Origin: Tridacna crocea
Lineage: Eukaryota; Mollusca; Bivalvia; Cardiida; Cardiidae
DNA: 64,000 bases
NCBI GenBank assembly: GCA_943736015.1
Contig: OX031070.1
Location: 41,192,173 to 41,256,172, forward strand
Direction: 5' to 3'
Shown here: positions 22,301-28,627 of the stretch, piece by piece
How the letters are laid out: every line of letters begins with the position of its first letter
How positions within the stretch are numbered: position 1 is the first letter of the stretch
Position numbers and translations under genes: made by a program
Notes under the pieces: model-generated
What the model was told of the DNA's origin: nothing
Database searches by the model: none
Seen by the model: only the letters and a program-made list of their open reading frames with translations

Positions 22301-22427
22301 AACCTATAGTACAAAAGAGGAATTGCTTGTTAATTTGATTAACAGTTCGCGTAGATCCATTTGACTTTTATCGAAAAAGAAAAAAATATCTGACCAGCTT
22401 ACCGTGCTTGTTGTATTTTTTCCACAT
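1243..22427 (-). CDS. ODAD1: ODAD1/CCDC114/CCDC63-type outer dynein arm docking complex protein (3' end outside window)
   Basis: Eleven exons (listed separately) join with matching phases into 521 codons plus two bases; the 3' end lies beyond the left edge. Seen: an N-terminal start MWKKYNKH, a glycine-rich stretch, then long heptad-type coiled coil. Family hallmarks are LYRLQRQLHVMEGDRRAY, ENRLDQELIKFNKQLASNAR, a charged linker, FALYNYVNELNDTVD and TNKNILQYMGLIEQRTMDL. Known of the family: ODAD1 forms, with ODAD3 and partners, the axonemal docking complex that fixes outer dynein arms to doublet microtubules and is needed for ciliary beating. Family members are usually about 600-670 residues, so roughly 80-150 C-terminal residues are missing. 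CCDC63 is the closest paralogue and cannot be excluded without a tree. Introns hold numerous palindrome-core elements and a decayed copy of one exon. Confidence 0.88.
1649..1717. repeat. Short palindromic element
   Basis: Inverted arms CCTTGAACGTGATTGG / CCAATCACGTTCAAGG around a short centre, abutting a truncated palindrome-core element. Confidence 0.6.
1720..1890 (+). mobile_element. Palindrome-core TTAA element, type A, left end lost
   Basis: Family description: about 228 bp, ends TTAACYCTTTACC / GGTAAAGRGTTAA. The long arm carries GACAAAATTTTAGACT and GCATTTGCAGACGACAAAAT; the short arm carries TCAGGGTCGTNAAAAG..GGGATTGT. The centre is a 67-bp palindrome reading outward from CTGGTTACCAG. 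Plus orientation means long arm first. This copy has lost its first 60 bp to the preceding palindrome. Confidence 0.85.
1912..2030. repeat. Palindromic element with GGCCCAGTTACAGG arms
   Basis: Near-perfect inverted repeat: AAGTGATTTCGTATTGGCCC at the left returns as its complement at the right; GC-rich centre GCCCTCGGCCTTCGGCC. Confidence 0.8.
2411..2498 (+). mobile_element. Palindrome-core element, decayed right half
   Basis: CCAGCATTTTGTCTTTTTCC...ACAATG..CTCCAAAGCCTTCTTTCT and GGTACTTCGATAAAGGATTAAG fit the short arm with many changes. Confidence 0.4.
3004..3232 (+). mobile_element. Palindrome-core TTAA element, type A
   Basis: Complete, both TTAA ends present; core near perfect at 3112-3178. 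Confidence 0.9.
3340..3565 (-). repeat. Dispersed repeat D (about 300 bp), copy 1
   Basis: Inverse of copies at 5818, 49994 and 55287: contains the complements of ATCATTTATAAATCTAAAACC and AATAATTACCTCCCTTTT. Confidence 0.7.
3758..3951. mobile_element. Fold-back element F, copy 1
   Basis: About 195 bp, inverted repeat over nearly its whole length: CTATTCACCAACCATTCT ... AGAATGGTTTGTGAATACG; centre AAACCGAATGGTTTAGCC. No coding capacity. Confidence 0.85.
4106..4249 (-). CDS. ODAD1: ODAD1 exon 10
   Basis: Acceptor TGTTACAG, donor GTAATT. 48 codons with DMLGSEDGVTNKN and ILQYMGLIEQRTMDLIQIQQ, the most diagnostic segment for ODAD1/CCDC63. Confidence 0.94.
4286..4365. repeat. (GTCC/GTTC)n microsatellite
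   Basis: Imperfect GTCC tetranucleotide run lying near the pol-III-free end of the adjacent SINE. Confidence 0.85.
4455..4735 (-). mobile_element. tRNA-derived SINE, copy 1
   Basis: On the minus strand the head reads TGGCTCAGTGGTGAGCG (A-box type) and GAGTTCGATACCC (B box); the tail ends in GGCGTTAAACTCCAACA. Related copies at 27178, 51816 and 62806. Confidence 0.8.
4830..5061 (-). mobile_element. Palindrome-core TTAA element, type A
   Basis: Complete; short arm first; lies 34 bases from the donor side of ODAD1 exon 9. Confidence 0.9.
5101..5208 (-). CDS. ODAD1: ODAD1 exon 9
   Basis: Acceptor ATCACAG, donor GTAGGT. 36 codons, EADEAEKNNIKVCKVLDEIR then GVKKLFE, coiled coil. Confidence 0.9.
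5230..5330 (+). repeat. tRNA-like SINE fragment
   Basis: B-box-like GGGTTCGAATCCC at 5288-5300 preceded by a decayed A-box region; a different SINE from the 4455 family. Confidence 0.45.
5505..5650 (+). repeat. Dispersed repeat E, copy 1
   Basis: TTTCATGTGTCTATTTT ... AAGCTGGGGG.AATTATTTCC ... CGAAAATCTGGAACTACTT; repeated at 6145 and 7768. Confidence 0.7.
5818..6110 (+). repeat. Dispersed repeat D, copy 2
   Basis: Full-length relative of 49994-50330: AAAACAGCTTTTTCCAC, ATCATTTATA.ATC, AATAATTACCTCCCTTTTC in order. Confidence 0.7.
6145..6305 (+). repeat. Dispersed repeat E, copy 2
   Basis: Same order of motifs as 5505-5650, ending TCGGTTATCCGGTTAATT. Confidence 0.7.
6369..6529. mobile_element. 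Palindromic element G, copy 1
   Basis: Inverted arms CAGCTTGTGGTTAATATGGG / CCCATATTAACCACAAGC; centre has CTTACGGCACTTG. Two more copies at 7066 and 7964. Confidence 0.8.
6669..6800 (-). CDS. ODAD1: ODAD1 exon 8
   Basis: Acceptor TGAGCAG, donor GTCAGT. Starts VNELNDTVDNIMDEIALMQQ and continues as coiled coil; 44 codons, phase 0 to 0. Confidence 0.92.
7066..7230. mobile_element. Palindromic element G, copy 2
   Basis: Best preserved copy: GGTTAATATGGGGAAATATT returns as AATATTTCCCCATATTAACC. Confidence 0.8.
7271..7499 (-). mobile_element. Palindrome-core TTAA element, type A
   Basis: Complete with both TTAA; ends about 19 bases from the donor signal of ODAD1 exon 7. Confidence 0.9.
7524..7681 (-). 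CDS. ODAD1: ODAD1 exon 7
   Basis: The open frame runs further 5', but the acceptor TTTTTGAAG is the one that matches the one-base phase of exon 6. Encodes HIKRLEEAFDNIKDATG and FALYNY, the family signature before VNELND. Donor GTGAGT. Confidence 0.88.
7768..7925 (+). repeat. Dispersed repeat E, copy 3
   Basis: Third copy of the 5505 repeat, with an internal deletion after AAATGTTATAC. Confidence 0.65.
7964..8106. mobile_element. Palindromic element G, copy 3
   Basis: Left arm has a local duplication of CAGCTTGTGGTTAACAT; right arm TATTGACCACAAGTTGATG. Confidence 0.7.
8272..8980. mobile_element. Inverted-repeat element, about 0.7 kb
   Basis: Terminal inverted repeats TTTAAAATTGCAAATTTC.GTAAAAATATACGTGCTCGACGAT.GC of about 45 bp at each end. 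No open frame of note inside; probably a non-autonomous DNA transposon. Confidence 0.8.
9301..9964 (+). repeat. Two-unit tandem duplication, 332-bp period
   Basis: Units 9301-9632 and 9633-9964, both starting TGACCAATGACGCTAGTAG; moderately diverged. Confidence 0.85.
9965..11577. other. Intronic stretch without recognised features
   Basis: ODAD1 intron between exons 6 and 7. Short chance open frames only; nothing with splice signals and a family pattern. Weak internal direct repeats of GGCCGAA.AGCCTTTA.GAAAAC near 10600 and 10710. Confidence 0.5.
11578..11600 (+). repeat. Poly-G run of 23
   Basis: Uninterrupted G homopolymer followed by AGAGGGG; could form a quadruplex and is prone to length error in sequencing. 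Confidence 0.9.
11739..11890 (+). mobile_element. Palindrome-core element, decayed left arm
   Basis: TTTAACCCTTTACCCAGGACGAGAACATTAGATTTGTCCAA is the long arm; the core survives only as GGAAATGCTGGTTATCAG. Confidence 0.5.
12040..13385. other. Intronic stretch without recognised features
   Basis: AT-rich ODAD1 intron; I see no exon with family similarity and no clear repeat family on either strand. Confidence 0.5.
13390..13630 (-). pseudogene. Decayed tandem copy of the 3' half of ODAD1 exon 6 plus flanking intron
   Basis: 13505-13630 aligns with 14256-14372: FMGIKAHGG corresponds to FMGIKVHDR and the donor GCAAAGGTAGCT is retained. About 110 bp of the adjacent intron is copied too (13390-13505 against 14120-14256). 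The 5' half of the exon and its acceptor are missing, so it probably cannot be spliced in. Many substitutions show it is old. Confidence 0.75.
13663..14121 (-). mobile_element. Palindrome-core element type A, interrupted by a type-C element
   Basis: Short arm and core at 13663-13803; the remaining long arm resumes at 14033-14121 (TTTCAATTTCTGAGTTACG ... GGTAATGGGTTAA). The insertion point is a TTAA. Confidence 0.8.
13804..14032 (-). mobile_element. Palindrome-core TTAA element, type C
   Basis: Core reads GGAGAAATTGCTC..GAGCAATTTCTCC: inner part as in type B, outer part as in type A. Nested in the element above. Confidence 0.85.
14269..14462 (-). CDS. ODAD1: ODAD1 exon 6
   Basis: Acceptor ATTGCAG, donor GTAGCT. 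Encodes NDKDMAQQEIEMKELQRII, FMGIKVHDR and a Lys/Glu-rich end. The intron side of the acceptor is the truncated end of a palindrome-core element about 10 bases away. A decayed copy of the 3' half of this exon lies at 13505-13630. Confidence 0.93.
14473..14916 (-). mobile_element. Palindrome-core element type A, interrupted
   Basis: Left end cut about 10 bases from ODAD1 exon 6. Body 14473-14660, remaining tail 14890-14916; the nested element sits at a TTAA. Confidence 0.8.
14661..14889 (+). mobile_element. Palindrome-core TTAA element, type A, nested
   Basis: Complete copy inserted head-to-tail within the previous one, flanked by TTAA on both sides. Confidence 0.88.
15076..15257 (-). CDS. 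ODAD1: ODAD1 exon 5
   Basis: Acceptor ACATCAG, donor GTGAGC. Encodes ELIKFNKQLASNARLREEID followed by HIRQDKAVFD, among the most conserved stretches of the family. Confidence 0.93.
15300..16465. other. Intronic stretch without recognised features
   Basis: ODAD1 intron 4; mixed-composition sequence with T- and A-runs. 16388-16455 resembles a dispersed repeat (CAGGTCAGTCTGCGCAGGCT), also seen in part near 2846. Confidence 0.5.
16470..16935. mobile_element. Inverted-repeat element with poly-T insertion
   Basis: Arms of about 100 bp: CCATAGGCACTCGGTTT ... CTTCTAGTATTTAAGATATG in opposite orientation at 16585-16680 and 16812-16933. At the left is a further inverted pair TTAGAACCACTTT / AAAGTGGTTCTAA around a long T-run. 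Confidence 0.75.
17211..17392. mobile_element. Fold-back element F, copy 2
   Basis: CCCGTATTCACCAACCGTTC ... GAATGGTTGGTGAATATGGG; centre AAACCATTTGGTTT. A fragment of another copy lies at 17167-17191. Confidence 0.88.
17451..17570 (-). CDS. ODAD1: ODAD1 exon 4
   Basis: Acceptor TTTTCAG; 40 residues, phase 0 to 0, with INEERKLMG and RLRVTENRLDQ as in ODAD1/CCDC63. The donor is the weak CAG|GTCCGG, accepted because the next exon continues the family sequence in frame. Confidence 0.88.
17580..18320. other. Intronic stretch without recognised features
   Basis: No exon or repeat family recognised; contains GAATACACTCGGCTAACTAG near 17680, partly matched near 19275. Confidence 0.45.
18327..19115 (+). 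mobile_element. Palindrome-core element type A split by a 550-bp insertion
   Basis: Left piece 18327-18364, right piece 18915-19115. The sequence GGTTTGTC(T/C) is present on both sides of the insertion. The final TTAA has decayed. Confidence 0.85.
18365..18914. mobile_element. 550-bp inverted-repeat element with 9-bp target duplication
   Basis: Begins CATCTTCTCAAGCCAAG and ends CTTGGCTTGCGAAGATG; flanked by GGTTTGTCT / GGTTTGTCC (9 bp, one mismatch). Sub-terminal inverted repeats ACCCTTGGCCGCTCGCCT lie further in. Target size suggests a Mutator-like non-autonomous element. Confidence 0.8.
19442..19605. mobile_element. Palindromic element
   Basis: ATCGAAATTTATTTCATC.AGTGG ... inverted at the right; centre TATTTTCACGAGTGGC / GCCACGAGTGAAAATA. 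Confidence 0.75.
19737..19889 (+). repeat. Dispersed repeat, copy 2
   Basis: Partner of 812-966; ends 16 bases from ODAD1 exon 3. Confidence 0.6.
19905..20094 (-). CDS. ODAD1: ODAD1 exon 3
   Basis: Acceptor after AACAAAAAG, donor GTAAGT. 63 residues of coiled coil, DELHKLKQESEEMAKILRLA then LLELISQLDSYNYQC. The phase matches both neighbours. Confidence 0.92.
20281..20446. mobile_element. Palindromic element
   Basis: GGTTATTTATTATATGAAA / TTTCATATAAAAAATAAC, with GGATGC and GGCGTT pairs inside; centre is a T-run. Confidence 0.65.
20748..20970 (+). mobile_element. Palindrome-core element, type A
   Basis: Left terminus decayed (GTTTACCACC); core perfect (GCGAAAAGGAG / CTCCTTTTCGC), with a G-to-C change mirrored in both arms. 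Confidence 0.85.
21040..21229 (-). CDS. ODAD1: ODAD1 exon 2
   Basis: Acceptor CTCTAG, donor GTAAGT. Encodes a Gly/Ser-rich linker, then ESELYRLQRQLHVMEGDRR, the conserved start of the family's coiled coil. A type-B palindrome-core element begins only 8-9 bases upstream of the exon, on the acceptor side. Confidence 0.92.
21238..21465 (+). mobile_element. Palindrome-core TTAA element, type B
   Basis: Type B shares ends and layout with A but not its arms: left arm TACTCATTTCTACGCATTGC, right arm TGTCATATACACATAAGAAA. Core GGTGAAATTGCTCGT..ACGAGCAATTTCACC flanked by TTTTG.CACAA. Its left end is 9 bases from the acceptor of ODAD1 exon 2. Confidence 0.9.
22098..22225. mobile_element. Palindrome-core element, heavily decayed
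   Basis: GGCCCTTTCCAAAACAATC, ACCCTGAAGAGAGAGGC, CCAGCATTTTCTCAATTTTC in family order. Confidence 0.45.
22403..22427 (-). CDS. ODAD1: ODAD1 coding exon 1
   Basis: ATG at 22427 opens MWKKYNKH and the exon ends at a GTAAGC donor with one base over. Joined to the next exon the frame stays open through a Gly-rich linker. An upstream ATG at 22501 is in the wrong frame: joined to exon 2 it meets a stop. The start is therefore chosen by splice-phase logic. Confidence 0.75.
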
Positions 22428-22560
22428 TTTACTCCTTCACTTGCCCTTGTTATCGTGACGTCATGTGACGTCACAAAGCGGAAGTCGTAGACGGGAAGCA
22501 TGACAAATTTGCGTTAATTGACTTTCCGGTAATTATGTAGCTAGTAAAAGCCCGCGTAGA
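22428..22560 (-). promoter_or_regulatory. Probable promoter and 5' leader of the ODAD1-type gene
   Basis: Just upstream of the chosen ATG lie two consensus CRE palindromes TGACGTCA (22456-22463 and 22466-22473) and an ETS-like GCGGAAGT at about 22478-22485. I could not find a clean RFX X-box, which would be expected for many ciliary genes. The transcription start is not determined. Confidence 0.45.
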
Positions 22561-22736
22561 ATATAAATCTACGTTCGTGTGTGTTCATCACACTGTCATC
22601 ATAATGTGGGTGTTTAGTTGTATGGTGTGTGTGTATTTAATGTGATAAATAATTCAATCCAGGCGAAATGGCTCAGTTATGCCAAACGTTCAGTTGAGGA
22701 GAAATAAATACTGCCGTCAGAATATATTAACATAAT

Positions 22737-22980
22737 ATACTACTCAACTTTTGCTTGGGATCAAAACCAAAATATTGTTTATCTTTTCGAATGGGCATAT
22801 CCATTTTTTTCGCCTTCCACGATTTTTTAAAGCACTTTATTCTGTTTATTTGATATTTATTTCTTTTACTATGACCATAGATGAAATTAACTTGTTTTTG
22901 TTTGAATAAATTTAATTTGGAAAAAAATATTCATTTTTTGTTTTGATCCCTTGCAAAAGTTGAGAAGTATATCTCTTTAC
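22737..22980. mobile_element. Inverted-repeat element (ATACTACTCAACTTTTG ends)
   Basis: ATACTACTCAACTTTTGC.TGGGATCAAAAC at left returns inverted at 22944-22980. Confidence 0.75.
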
Positions 22981-22990
22981 TACACCCAAG

Positions 22991-23420
22991 TATACTACTC
23001 AAACTTTGATAGGGATCACATACATATTTCTGTATGGGTTTATAAGTTACAACAGTTTTACATAAACTCTTTACCATACAGTAAAACTCTAGATTTGTCC
23101 AAGCTGAAAGCATTTGCTGACCAAAAACTAAGTGCAACGTGCTCTATGCTGTCTGTAATAGACTAGAAAACATTGTTGAAAAAGAACAAAATGCTGGTAT
23201 CCAGCATTTTCTCCTTTTCAAACAATGTTTTCCAAAGGCTTCTTTCTCAGTGTCTTTAATAGTCGGTATTGTGAGGTAAAGGCTTAAGATCCATTTCCAC
23301 GAGTCATTTTATTGCTCAGTGTGGCAATGTAACTTATTGTAAAACTATACATGATACATGCCACATATAGATTTAGAAAGAATCGTTTAGGGTGATCCCT
23401 AGCAAATTTTGAGTAGTATA
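22991..23420. mobile_element. Second inverted-repeat element of the same family
   Basis: TATACTACTCAAACTTTGATAGGGATCAC ... GTGATCCCTAGCAAATTTTGAGTAGTATA; contains a palindrome-core element. Confidence 0.75.
23062..23287 (+). mobile_element. Palindrome-core element, type A
   Basis: Lies inside the preceding inverted-repeat element; core slightly decayed (GAACAAAATGCTGGTATCC). Confidence 0.85.
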
Positions 23421-23573
23421 TTATACAATACAATACGGGGATATAATACAAATAAGGCTGTGAAATAATAACTAATGGCATTCCGGGGAAAAACGAGGTA
23501 TATAGGGAGTAAGCTATAGTAAAAAGTAAAGATTTGTTTTCAGAGTAAAAAAAGGCTGGTCTGTCGGAGCATA

Positions 23574-24060
23574 GCATTGTGGGGGATAGAGAGAAAGTAA
23601 AGTAATGGACGTACTAAAGACGGGGTGGGAATGCAATTTCACAAAAAAGCAGGAACTAAAAATGTACATATAGGCCTATATTACAATCAAAGAATGATGG
23701 ATAGAACATTAGGATAGAGGGCATTGTTGGGGATGGAGAGAAATTGGTAAAAATGGGAGTACTTTAAACGGGGTAGAGGGGAAATGAGTAAACAAGTTGA
23801 GACTACAATATAACAAAAAAATAGGAATTCAAGAAAATGTGTACATATAGATTACTGTCAAAGAATGGTGGATAGAACATTAGGATATATAGCATTGTGG
23901 GGGATAGAGAGAAAATGACAATAATGGACATACTATAGACGGGGACAGAGGAAATAAGTCGTCAAGCTGGGACTGCAGAATAACAAAAACGAAGGAATCA
24001 AAAATATACAATACATATTACAGTCAAAAGAATGGTGAATAGAACATTGGGATATAGAAA
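23574..24060 (+). repeat. Three-unit minisatellite, about 147-172 bp per unit
   Basis: Units start at about 23574, 23721 and 23893 with CATTGTGGGGGATAGAGAGAAA and contain ACGGGG. Confidence 0.75.
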
Positions 24061-24108
24061 AGTCAAAGGGTGATAAAAAAGGAAAAGAAAGAAAATGACA
24101 GCAACAGC

Positions 24109-24302
24109 GCCCGTATTCACCAACCATTCTTTAGAACATTCTTGGTCTTATTCTTCAAATTTTGTCAGTTTGAAAGTAACAGAACTTCTGATTGGCTAAA
24201 CCAAATGGTTTAGCCAATCAGAAGTTCTGTTACTTTCAGAGTCTGAAAATCTTGAAGAATAAGACAAAGAATGTTCTTAAGAATGGTTGGTAAATACGGG
24301 CC
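24109..24302. mobile_element. Fold-back element F, copy 3
   Basis: GCCCGTATTCACCAACCATTC ... GAATGGTTGGTAAATACGGGC; centre AAACCAAATGGTTT. Confidence 0.9.
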
Positions 24303-24646
24303 CAGGAATATTACAGATACAATGCGTATGTACGTAGGGTTTGGAGCAAAATAGTGGTATAATGTGGGAGAGGGGAAGTGAAAGAAAAAGTGGAGATAGT
24401 ATCATATCAATATGTAGCCTACATGTGGATACATTTTGCAACAATTTTATACAAAAAAAAAAATAATTAAGGTAAATGTTGGGGAGATCGAAATGAGTAT
24501 AAAAACCTTACACTTCATTGTTATGAAAAGTTTGATTATCATCAAAATAAAGTTGTCCTAAATGAGCTTGGAGACAGCCTTGTAAATAAGGCGAGTATGA
24601 GTAAACATTGCTGTTAACCCAGATGTGTTATCACTGTGGCAAACGG

Positions 24647-24731
24647 CATCCTCGGATACCTCGGGGTCTCCCTATTTGCTACGCTACATTGTAGCGTAGC
24701 AAATAGGGAGACCCCGGGGTATCCGAGGATG
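24647..24731. mobile_element. 85-bp near-perfect palindrome with 9-bp target duplication
   Basis: CATCCTCGGATACC ... GGTATCCGAGGATG; flanks GGCAAACGG at 24638-24646 and 24732-24740 are identical. A minimal fold-back element. Confidence 0.92.
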
Positions 24732-24896
24732 GGCAAACGGAGAAAGTCCTCTTATCGAACAAATTACTCATTCGCCACAGCACTAACAGGAATCGTCTGT
24801 CGCGAGACTGGGAAAAAATGAATATTTATATTTAACAAGAATAACTTGTGACAGATTGGCAAATAAAGACGTAAAAATCCTTACAGTTAACCCTTT

Positions 24897-25120
24897 ACTA
24901 AACAATCCCTGGTTTTTACGACCCTTAGCATGAGATAGAAGCCTTTTGAAAACATTGTGGGAAACGGAGAAAATGCTGGTAACCAGCATTTTCTCCTCTT
25001 CCCACAATGTTTTCTACCCTTTCCAATTCGAATTTCAATTTTGATTCACATTCATTTTGTCGTCTGCAAATGCTATCAATTTGGACTAGTCAAAAACTTT
25101 GTTGTTTGTTAAAGAGTTAA
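24897..25120 (-). mobile_element. Palindrome-core TTAA element, type A
   Basis: Complete, both TTAA; small insertion TTAGCATGAG in the short arm. Confidence 0.9.
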
Positions 25121-25506
25121 AAGATGGGTGACTAGCGAATGTTACGTAACAGACGGATTCCCGGTGGCATATGAAGAGCCCGCTCGTCCCGGGCAGACTC
25201 CCCGTCCGCCACAGTAACAATTATGGATTGTCCGCTGTGCAAAGGAAATAGTCGTCAGCTGTAAGTTATTGGCAAATTTTATACAGGTATTGTCTATATA
25301 CACCGTGAACATATATGTGGGGTACAAAAATGCATTAAAAAGCACAAAAATAATATGGCAAAGGGGAAGGTTGCTCACTACGACACAGATATAAACAAAT
25401 TACGTCAATGTGTGCTTTAACCGTACCGGACAGTAACCGGGAACGAAAGCACGCTTAGCACGTGCTAGCCCGCGCAGCTACTCGATGCGTACGTAGTGGT
25501 TCAGTG

Positions 25507-25650
25507 CACAGGAATTTGACATTCTATAACCAAAATAAATGATAAAATATAAAAAAAAAAATCTCCCCTATACAATTTAAGCTATATTGGAGAGATTTTT
25601 GTTTTCGTATTTTACCATTTATTTTGGGTAGAGAATGTCAAATTCCTGTG
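25507..25650. mobile_element. Palindromic element (CACAGGAATTTGACATTCT ends)
   Basis: Arms of about 60 bp: CAGGAATTTGACATTCTNNA ... TAGAGAATGTCAAATTCCTG. Confidence 0.85.
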
Positions 25651-25654
25651 ATTA

Positions 25655-26235
25655 GTGGTCGCTGGAATTCGTTATGTAAACACGATTAATGAGACTTTTA
25701 TATACAAACAGACGGAACAAGATGTCTTAATGAACGGGTTTGTGTGAAAAAAAAAAAAGATTTCCAGGATCATAACAGAGGTAAGTAAATAAACATTAAA
25801 AGAGTAGATTACTTTGTTCCAGGATAGGCAAGTGACTAACGGGAGATGCTAACGATCACTTTTTTGTCCCAATGTGTAAACTCGTCGGTCGATGTAGACG
25901 TAAGATCAGGCTACCAGTTCGGTGCAGTCTGATTCCAGTCCACAACGTATAATAATTTGCTAAAAGTGGTGTCTGCTTGGCCAAGGGTTGTAACCTGCTG
26001 TGATAAAAAACTGTACAAGGAAGCAAGGTGTGCAAATCAAGATCAGACCGCACGTACATGTGGTCCGATCCAAATCAACACATGACACAAAGAAATATCC
26101 ATGGTCACATGAGAAAGACAAAAACGGTTACGTGATTTGATATAAATATAAGTTACCGGAGGCATTGAGGGAAAATCGCAATAAGATCTAACCTACGATC
26201 TTATGCATGACACTTTTCACAAATACATTCAGCTG
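25655..26235. other. Intergenic stretch without recognised genes
   Basis: Holds only a short imperfect palindrome CAAATCAAGATCAGACCGCA ... TGTGGTCCGATCC near 26034-26075, of the AGATCAGACTGCA type found at 45031 and 51596. Confidence 0.45.
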
Positions 26236-26236
26236 T

Positions 26237-26463
26237 TTAACCCTTTCCCAAATGACAAATTTTAGACAGTCCCAAACTCAAAGTGTTTGCAGATTACAAT
26301 TTTGAATTCGATGAGAATGGTAGAAAGTTTTCTGATAGGCTGGGAAACATTGTGGGAAAAGGAGAAATTGCTCGTTACGAGCAATTTCTCCTTTTCCCCC
26401 AGTGTTTTCTAAAGACTTGTCCTGCAGACATGTAAAACCAGGGCTTGTTTGGAAAAGAGTTAA
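26237..26463 (+). mobile_element. Palindrome-core TTAA element, type C
   Basis: Core GGAGAAATTGCTCGTTACGAG..; left arm A-like with ACAGTCCCAAACTCAAAGTG, right arm GACATGTAAAACCAGGGCTT. Confidence 0.9.
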
Positions 26464-26500
26464 GTTTTGGGATTGATGTTATCGTAAAAATTGTTTCTAT

Positions 26501-26775
26501 CGACATTTCATGTTAATTTAAGTGATTCGTCAGATATTGTTGCCAAATAGTGCAGAAATAGGAGCAATCAAACAAGTAATGTTTTTCAGAGCCTACTTGG
26601 TCGGAGTCGCAGAGGGGACATTTCCTGTCTTCGAGTGGGGTTCCACCATATCGACCAGTTTCGATAGGGAGATGGTGATTGGCGGTTCTAAATTTCAAGA
26701 GAGGTAAGTGTATTTGTTTTGGTAATGCTTTTAGGTAGCTTTCAAATTCATGCTTTGCCTTGATGCCATTATAGA
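26501..26775 (-). pseudogene. LINE reverse transcriptase C-terminal zinc-binding fragment
   Basis: Minus-strand frame reading ESYLKALPKQIHLPLLKFRT then ANHHLPIETGRYG, a Cys-x2-Cys (CPLC), HYLFDC and a stop. This is the RT-linked zinc-binding region typical of mollusc and cnidarian non-LTR retrotransposons. No RT catalytic core is nearby, so it is a 5'-truncated or decayed copy. A palindrome-core element begins just beyond it. Confidence 0.75.
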
Positions 26776-26783
26776 TTTTACCT

Positions 26784-27012
26784 TTAACCCATTACCCACT
26801 CAATCCCTACTTTTGACGCCCCTGAGAAAGAAGCCTTTTGAAAACACTGGGGGAAAAGGAGAAAATGCTTGTAACCAGCATTTTCTCCTTTTCCCACAGT
26901 GTTTTCTACCCTTCCCAGAACAAATTTCTATTTTTCAGTCACCTTTATTTTGTCGTCTGCAAATGCTTTCAATTTGGACAAGTTAAAAATTTTTCAAGTG
27001 GTAATGAGTTAA
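26784..27012 (-). mobile_element. Palindrome-core TTAA element, type A
   Basis: Complete; core begins CACTGGGGGAAAAGG; TTAA at both ends. Confidence 0.9.
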
Positions 27013-27177
27013 TAGACAGTTGTAATTATCCATGCCATTCTTGCTTATATTGATCTATAAGAATTTGTTTTACCGTTTTGTGCACATTAGTTATCATGAT
27101 TATACATGGCAACCAGTATTTTTACAGTAATCATATTTAATCCAGAAATTTTTCCAAAATGGGTGGGTAGTTTCAGA

Positions 27178-27436
27178 GATTGGTTGATTGGTTGGTTTTA
27201 TTGGGGTTTAACACCACTTAAACAGCCAAGTTCATGTCATGGCGGTGGGTGATGCACATGTGTTTCCTAGCTTTTTTACACCAGTACTAACACAACTTTC
27301 ATTCCAAAGCCAACAACTACTTTTCTCAGCAGAGGTGAAAATACGCCTAAAAAAGTTTGCCTCAACCAGGTATCGAACTCACAACCACCAGGTCATGAGT
27401 CAGACACACTCACCACTGAGCATCCCGGGTAGGCAG
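27178..27436 (-). mobile_element. tRNA-derived SINE, copy 2
   Basis: Same layout as 4455-4735; B box GAGTTCGATACC intact on the minus strand, A box partly decayed. Confidence 0.75.
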
Positions 27437-27514
27437 TTTCGGAAATGTTTTAAAAAAAAACATATGGAAAACACAGACAGACAGACTGACTGACAGTAGT
27501 ATTGACACAGGATT

Positions 27515-27625
27515 GATACAGGGCCACAATATAAGCTCACTGACTTTTAGCCAATGGAGCTAAAAAATGGGAAACAAGAGGGCCATTATGGCCCTGTATT
27601 ATAATGGCCCTGTATCGCTCCACTG
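27515..27625 (+). repeat. Dispersed repeat with AACAAGAGGGCCAT.ATGGCCCTGT
   Basis: Includes CACTGACTTTTAGCCAATGGAGCTAAAAAATG and a small GGGCCATTATGGCCC palindrome; related tails at 55650-55785, 61375-61480 and 63345-63375. Confidence 0.6.
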
Positions 27626-27630
27626 GCTTT

Positions 27631-27660
27631 TTAACCCTTTACCACAAAAACTAAAATGTA
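27631..27660 (+). mobile_element. Palindrome-core element, terminal fragment
   Basis: Only TTAACCCTTTACCACAAAAACTAAAAT of a left end remains. Confidence 0.5.
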
Positions 27661-28079
27661 TGGCGAGTTCCAAAACCTACCTTTTGAATGGCTGAAGTGC
27701 TACGGCCAATCTGACAGAGTGTATATGACGAGAGATCGGGACTAACAAAAATGGGTTCACAACGCTGTTTCCATGGATCAAATTCAACAACCATCATGCT
27801 TCATGTCATTTCTTGATGGAAAGACAAGTCATTTAATTGGTTTAGGCAGACAAAGTCTTGGAGTCCATAAATGAACAATATTCTTTTGGAAGGTACATGT
27901 ATCTATCTTGATAAGGCTTTATAAATGAAATACACATCTTCTGTCAGTGCTAAAGATGTAGATATCGCAAATTAAAACCGTTCTAACATGTCAGAATATC
28001 TCGAAGTGAGGCATTTTTAATTTAAGTATTTTAATAACAAAATTCATGATGTACACCAAGTACAAATTATTCTGAAACA

Positions 28080-28440
28080 GCCATTTCTGTACAGGTTATT
28101 CTCTGAAGGTCATTAATGTACAGGTTATTTTTAGACCTTCATAACTGTAAAAAATATTTATAGACCTTTGTTACGTTTTAGACCGTAGTCACTTTATAGG
28201 ATATCTTCTGATCGCCATTACTGTAAAAATTAATTACACACCTTTATTACTGTACAGGTTATTTATAGACCTTCATGACTGTAAAAATTATTTATAGACC
28301 TTCATTACGTTATTTTTAGACCGTAGTCACTTTATAGAATATCTTGTGATCGCCATATATTACTGTAAAAATTAATTACACACCTTTATTACTGTACAGG
28401 TTATTTATAGACCTTCATTACAGTAATCATAATACATTGA
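28080..28440 (+). repeat. Tandem repeat, about 138-bp higher-order unit
   Basis: Built from TACAGGTTATTTATAGACCTTCAT.ACTGTAAAAATT sub-units; GACCGTAGTCACTTTATAG recurs 138 bp apart. Confidence 0.8.
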
Positions 28441-28627
28441 CCTTCATTACTAAATTTAGTTAAAAAGACAGTTGAACATACATTTGAAGAAAATATATGT
28501 ATGTAATGGATCATATTTATAGGAATCAGCCTCATGAAATTCTGAAAATTACAAAAATCAAAACAATATAAATCTTGCTTACATACAGAGAAAAACAAGT
28601 GAACTGTTGCAATGAAAGGCATCAACC

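Noticed and set aside
22304..22501. Frame beginning MLPVYDFRF as the ODAD1 start
   Set aside because: Spliced to exon 2 it runs into a stop; the later ATG at 22427 is the one that keeps the frame.
28080..28440. CRISPR-like array of direct repeats
   Set aside because: Repeats are adjoining and diverged without unique spacers of constant length, and the DNA is animal.
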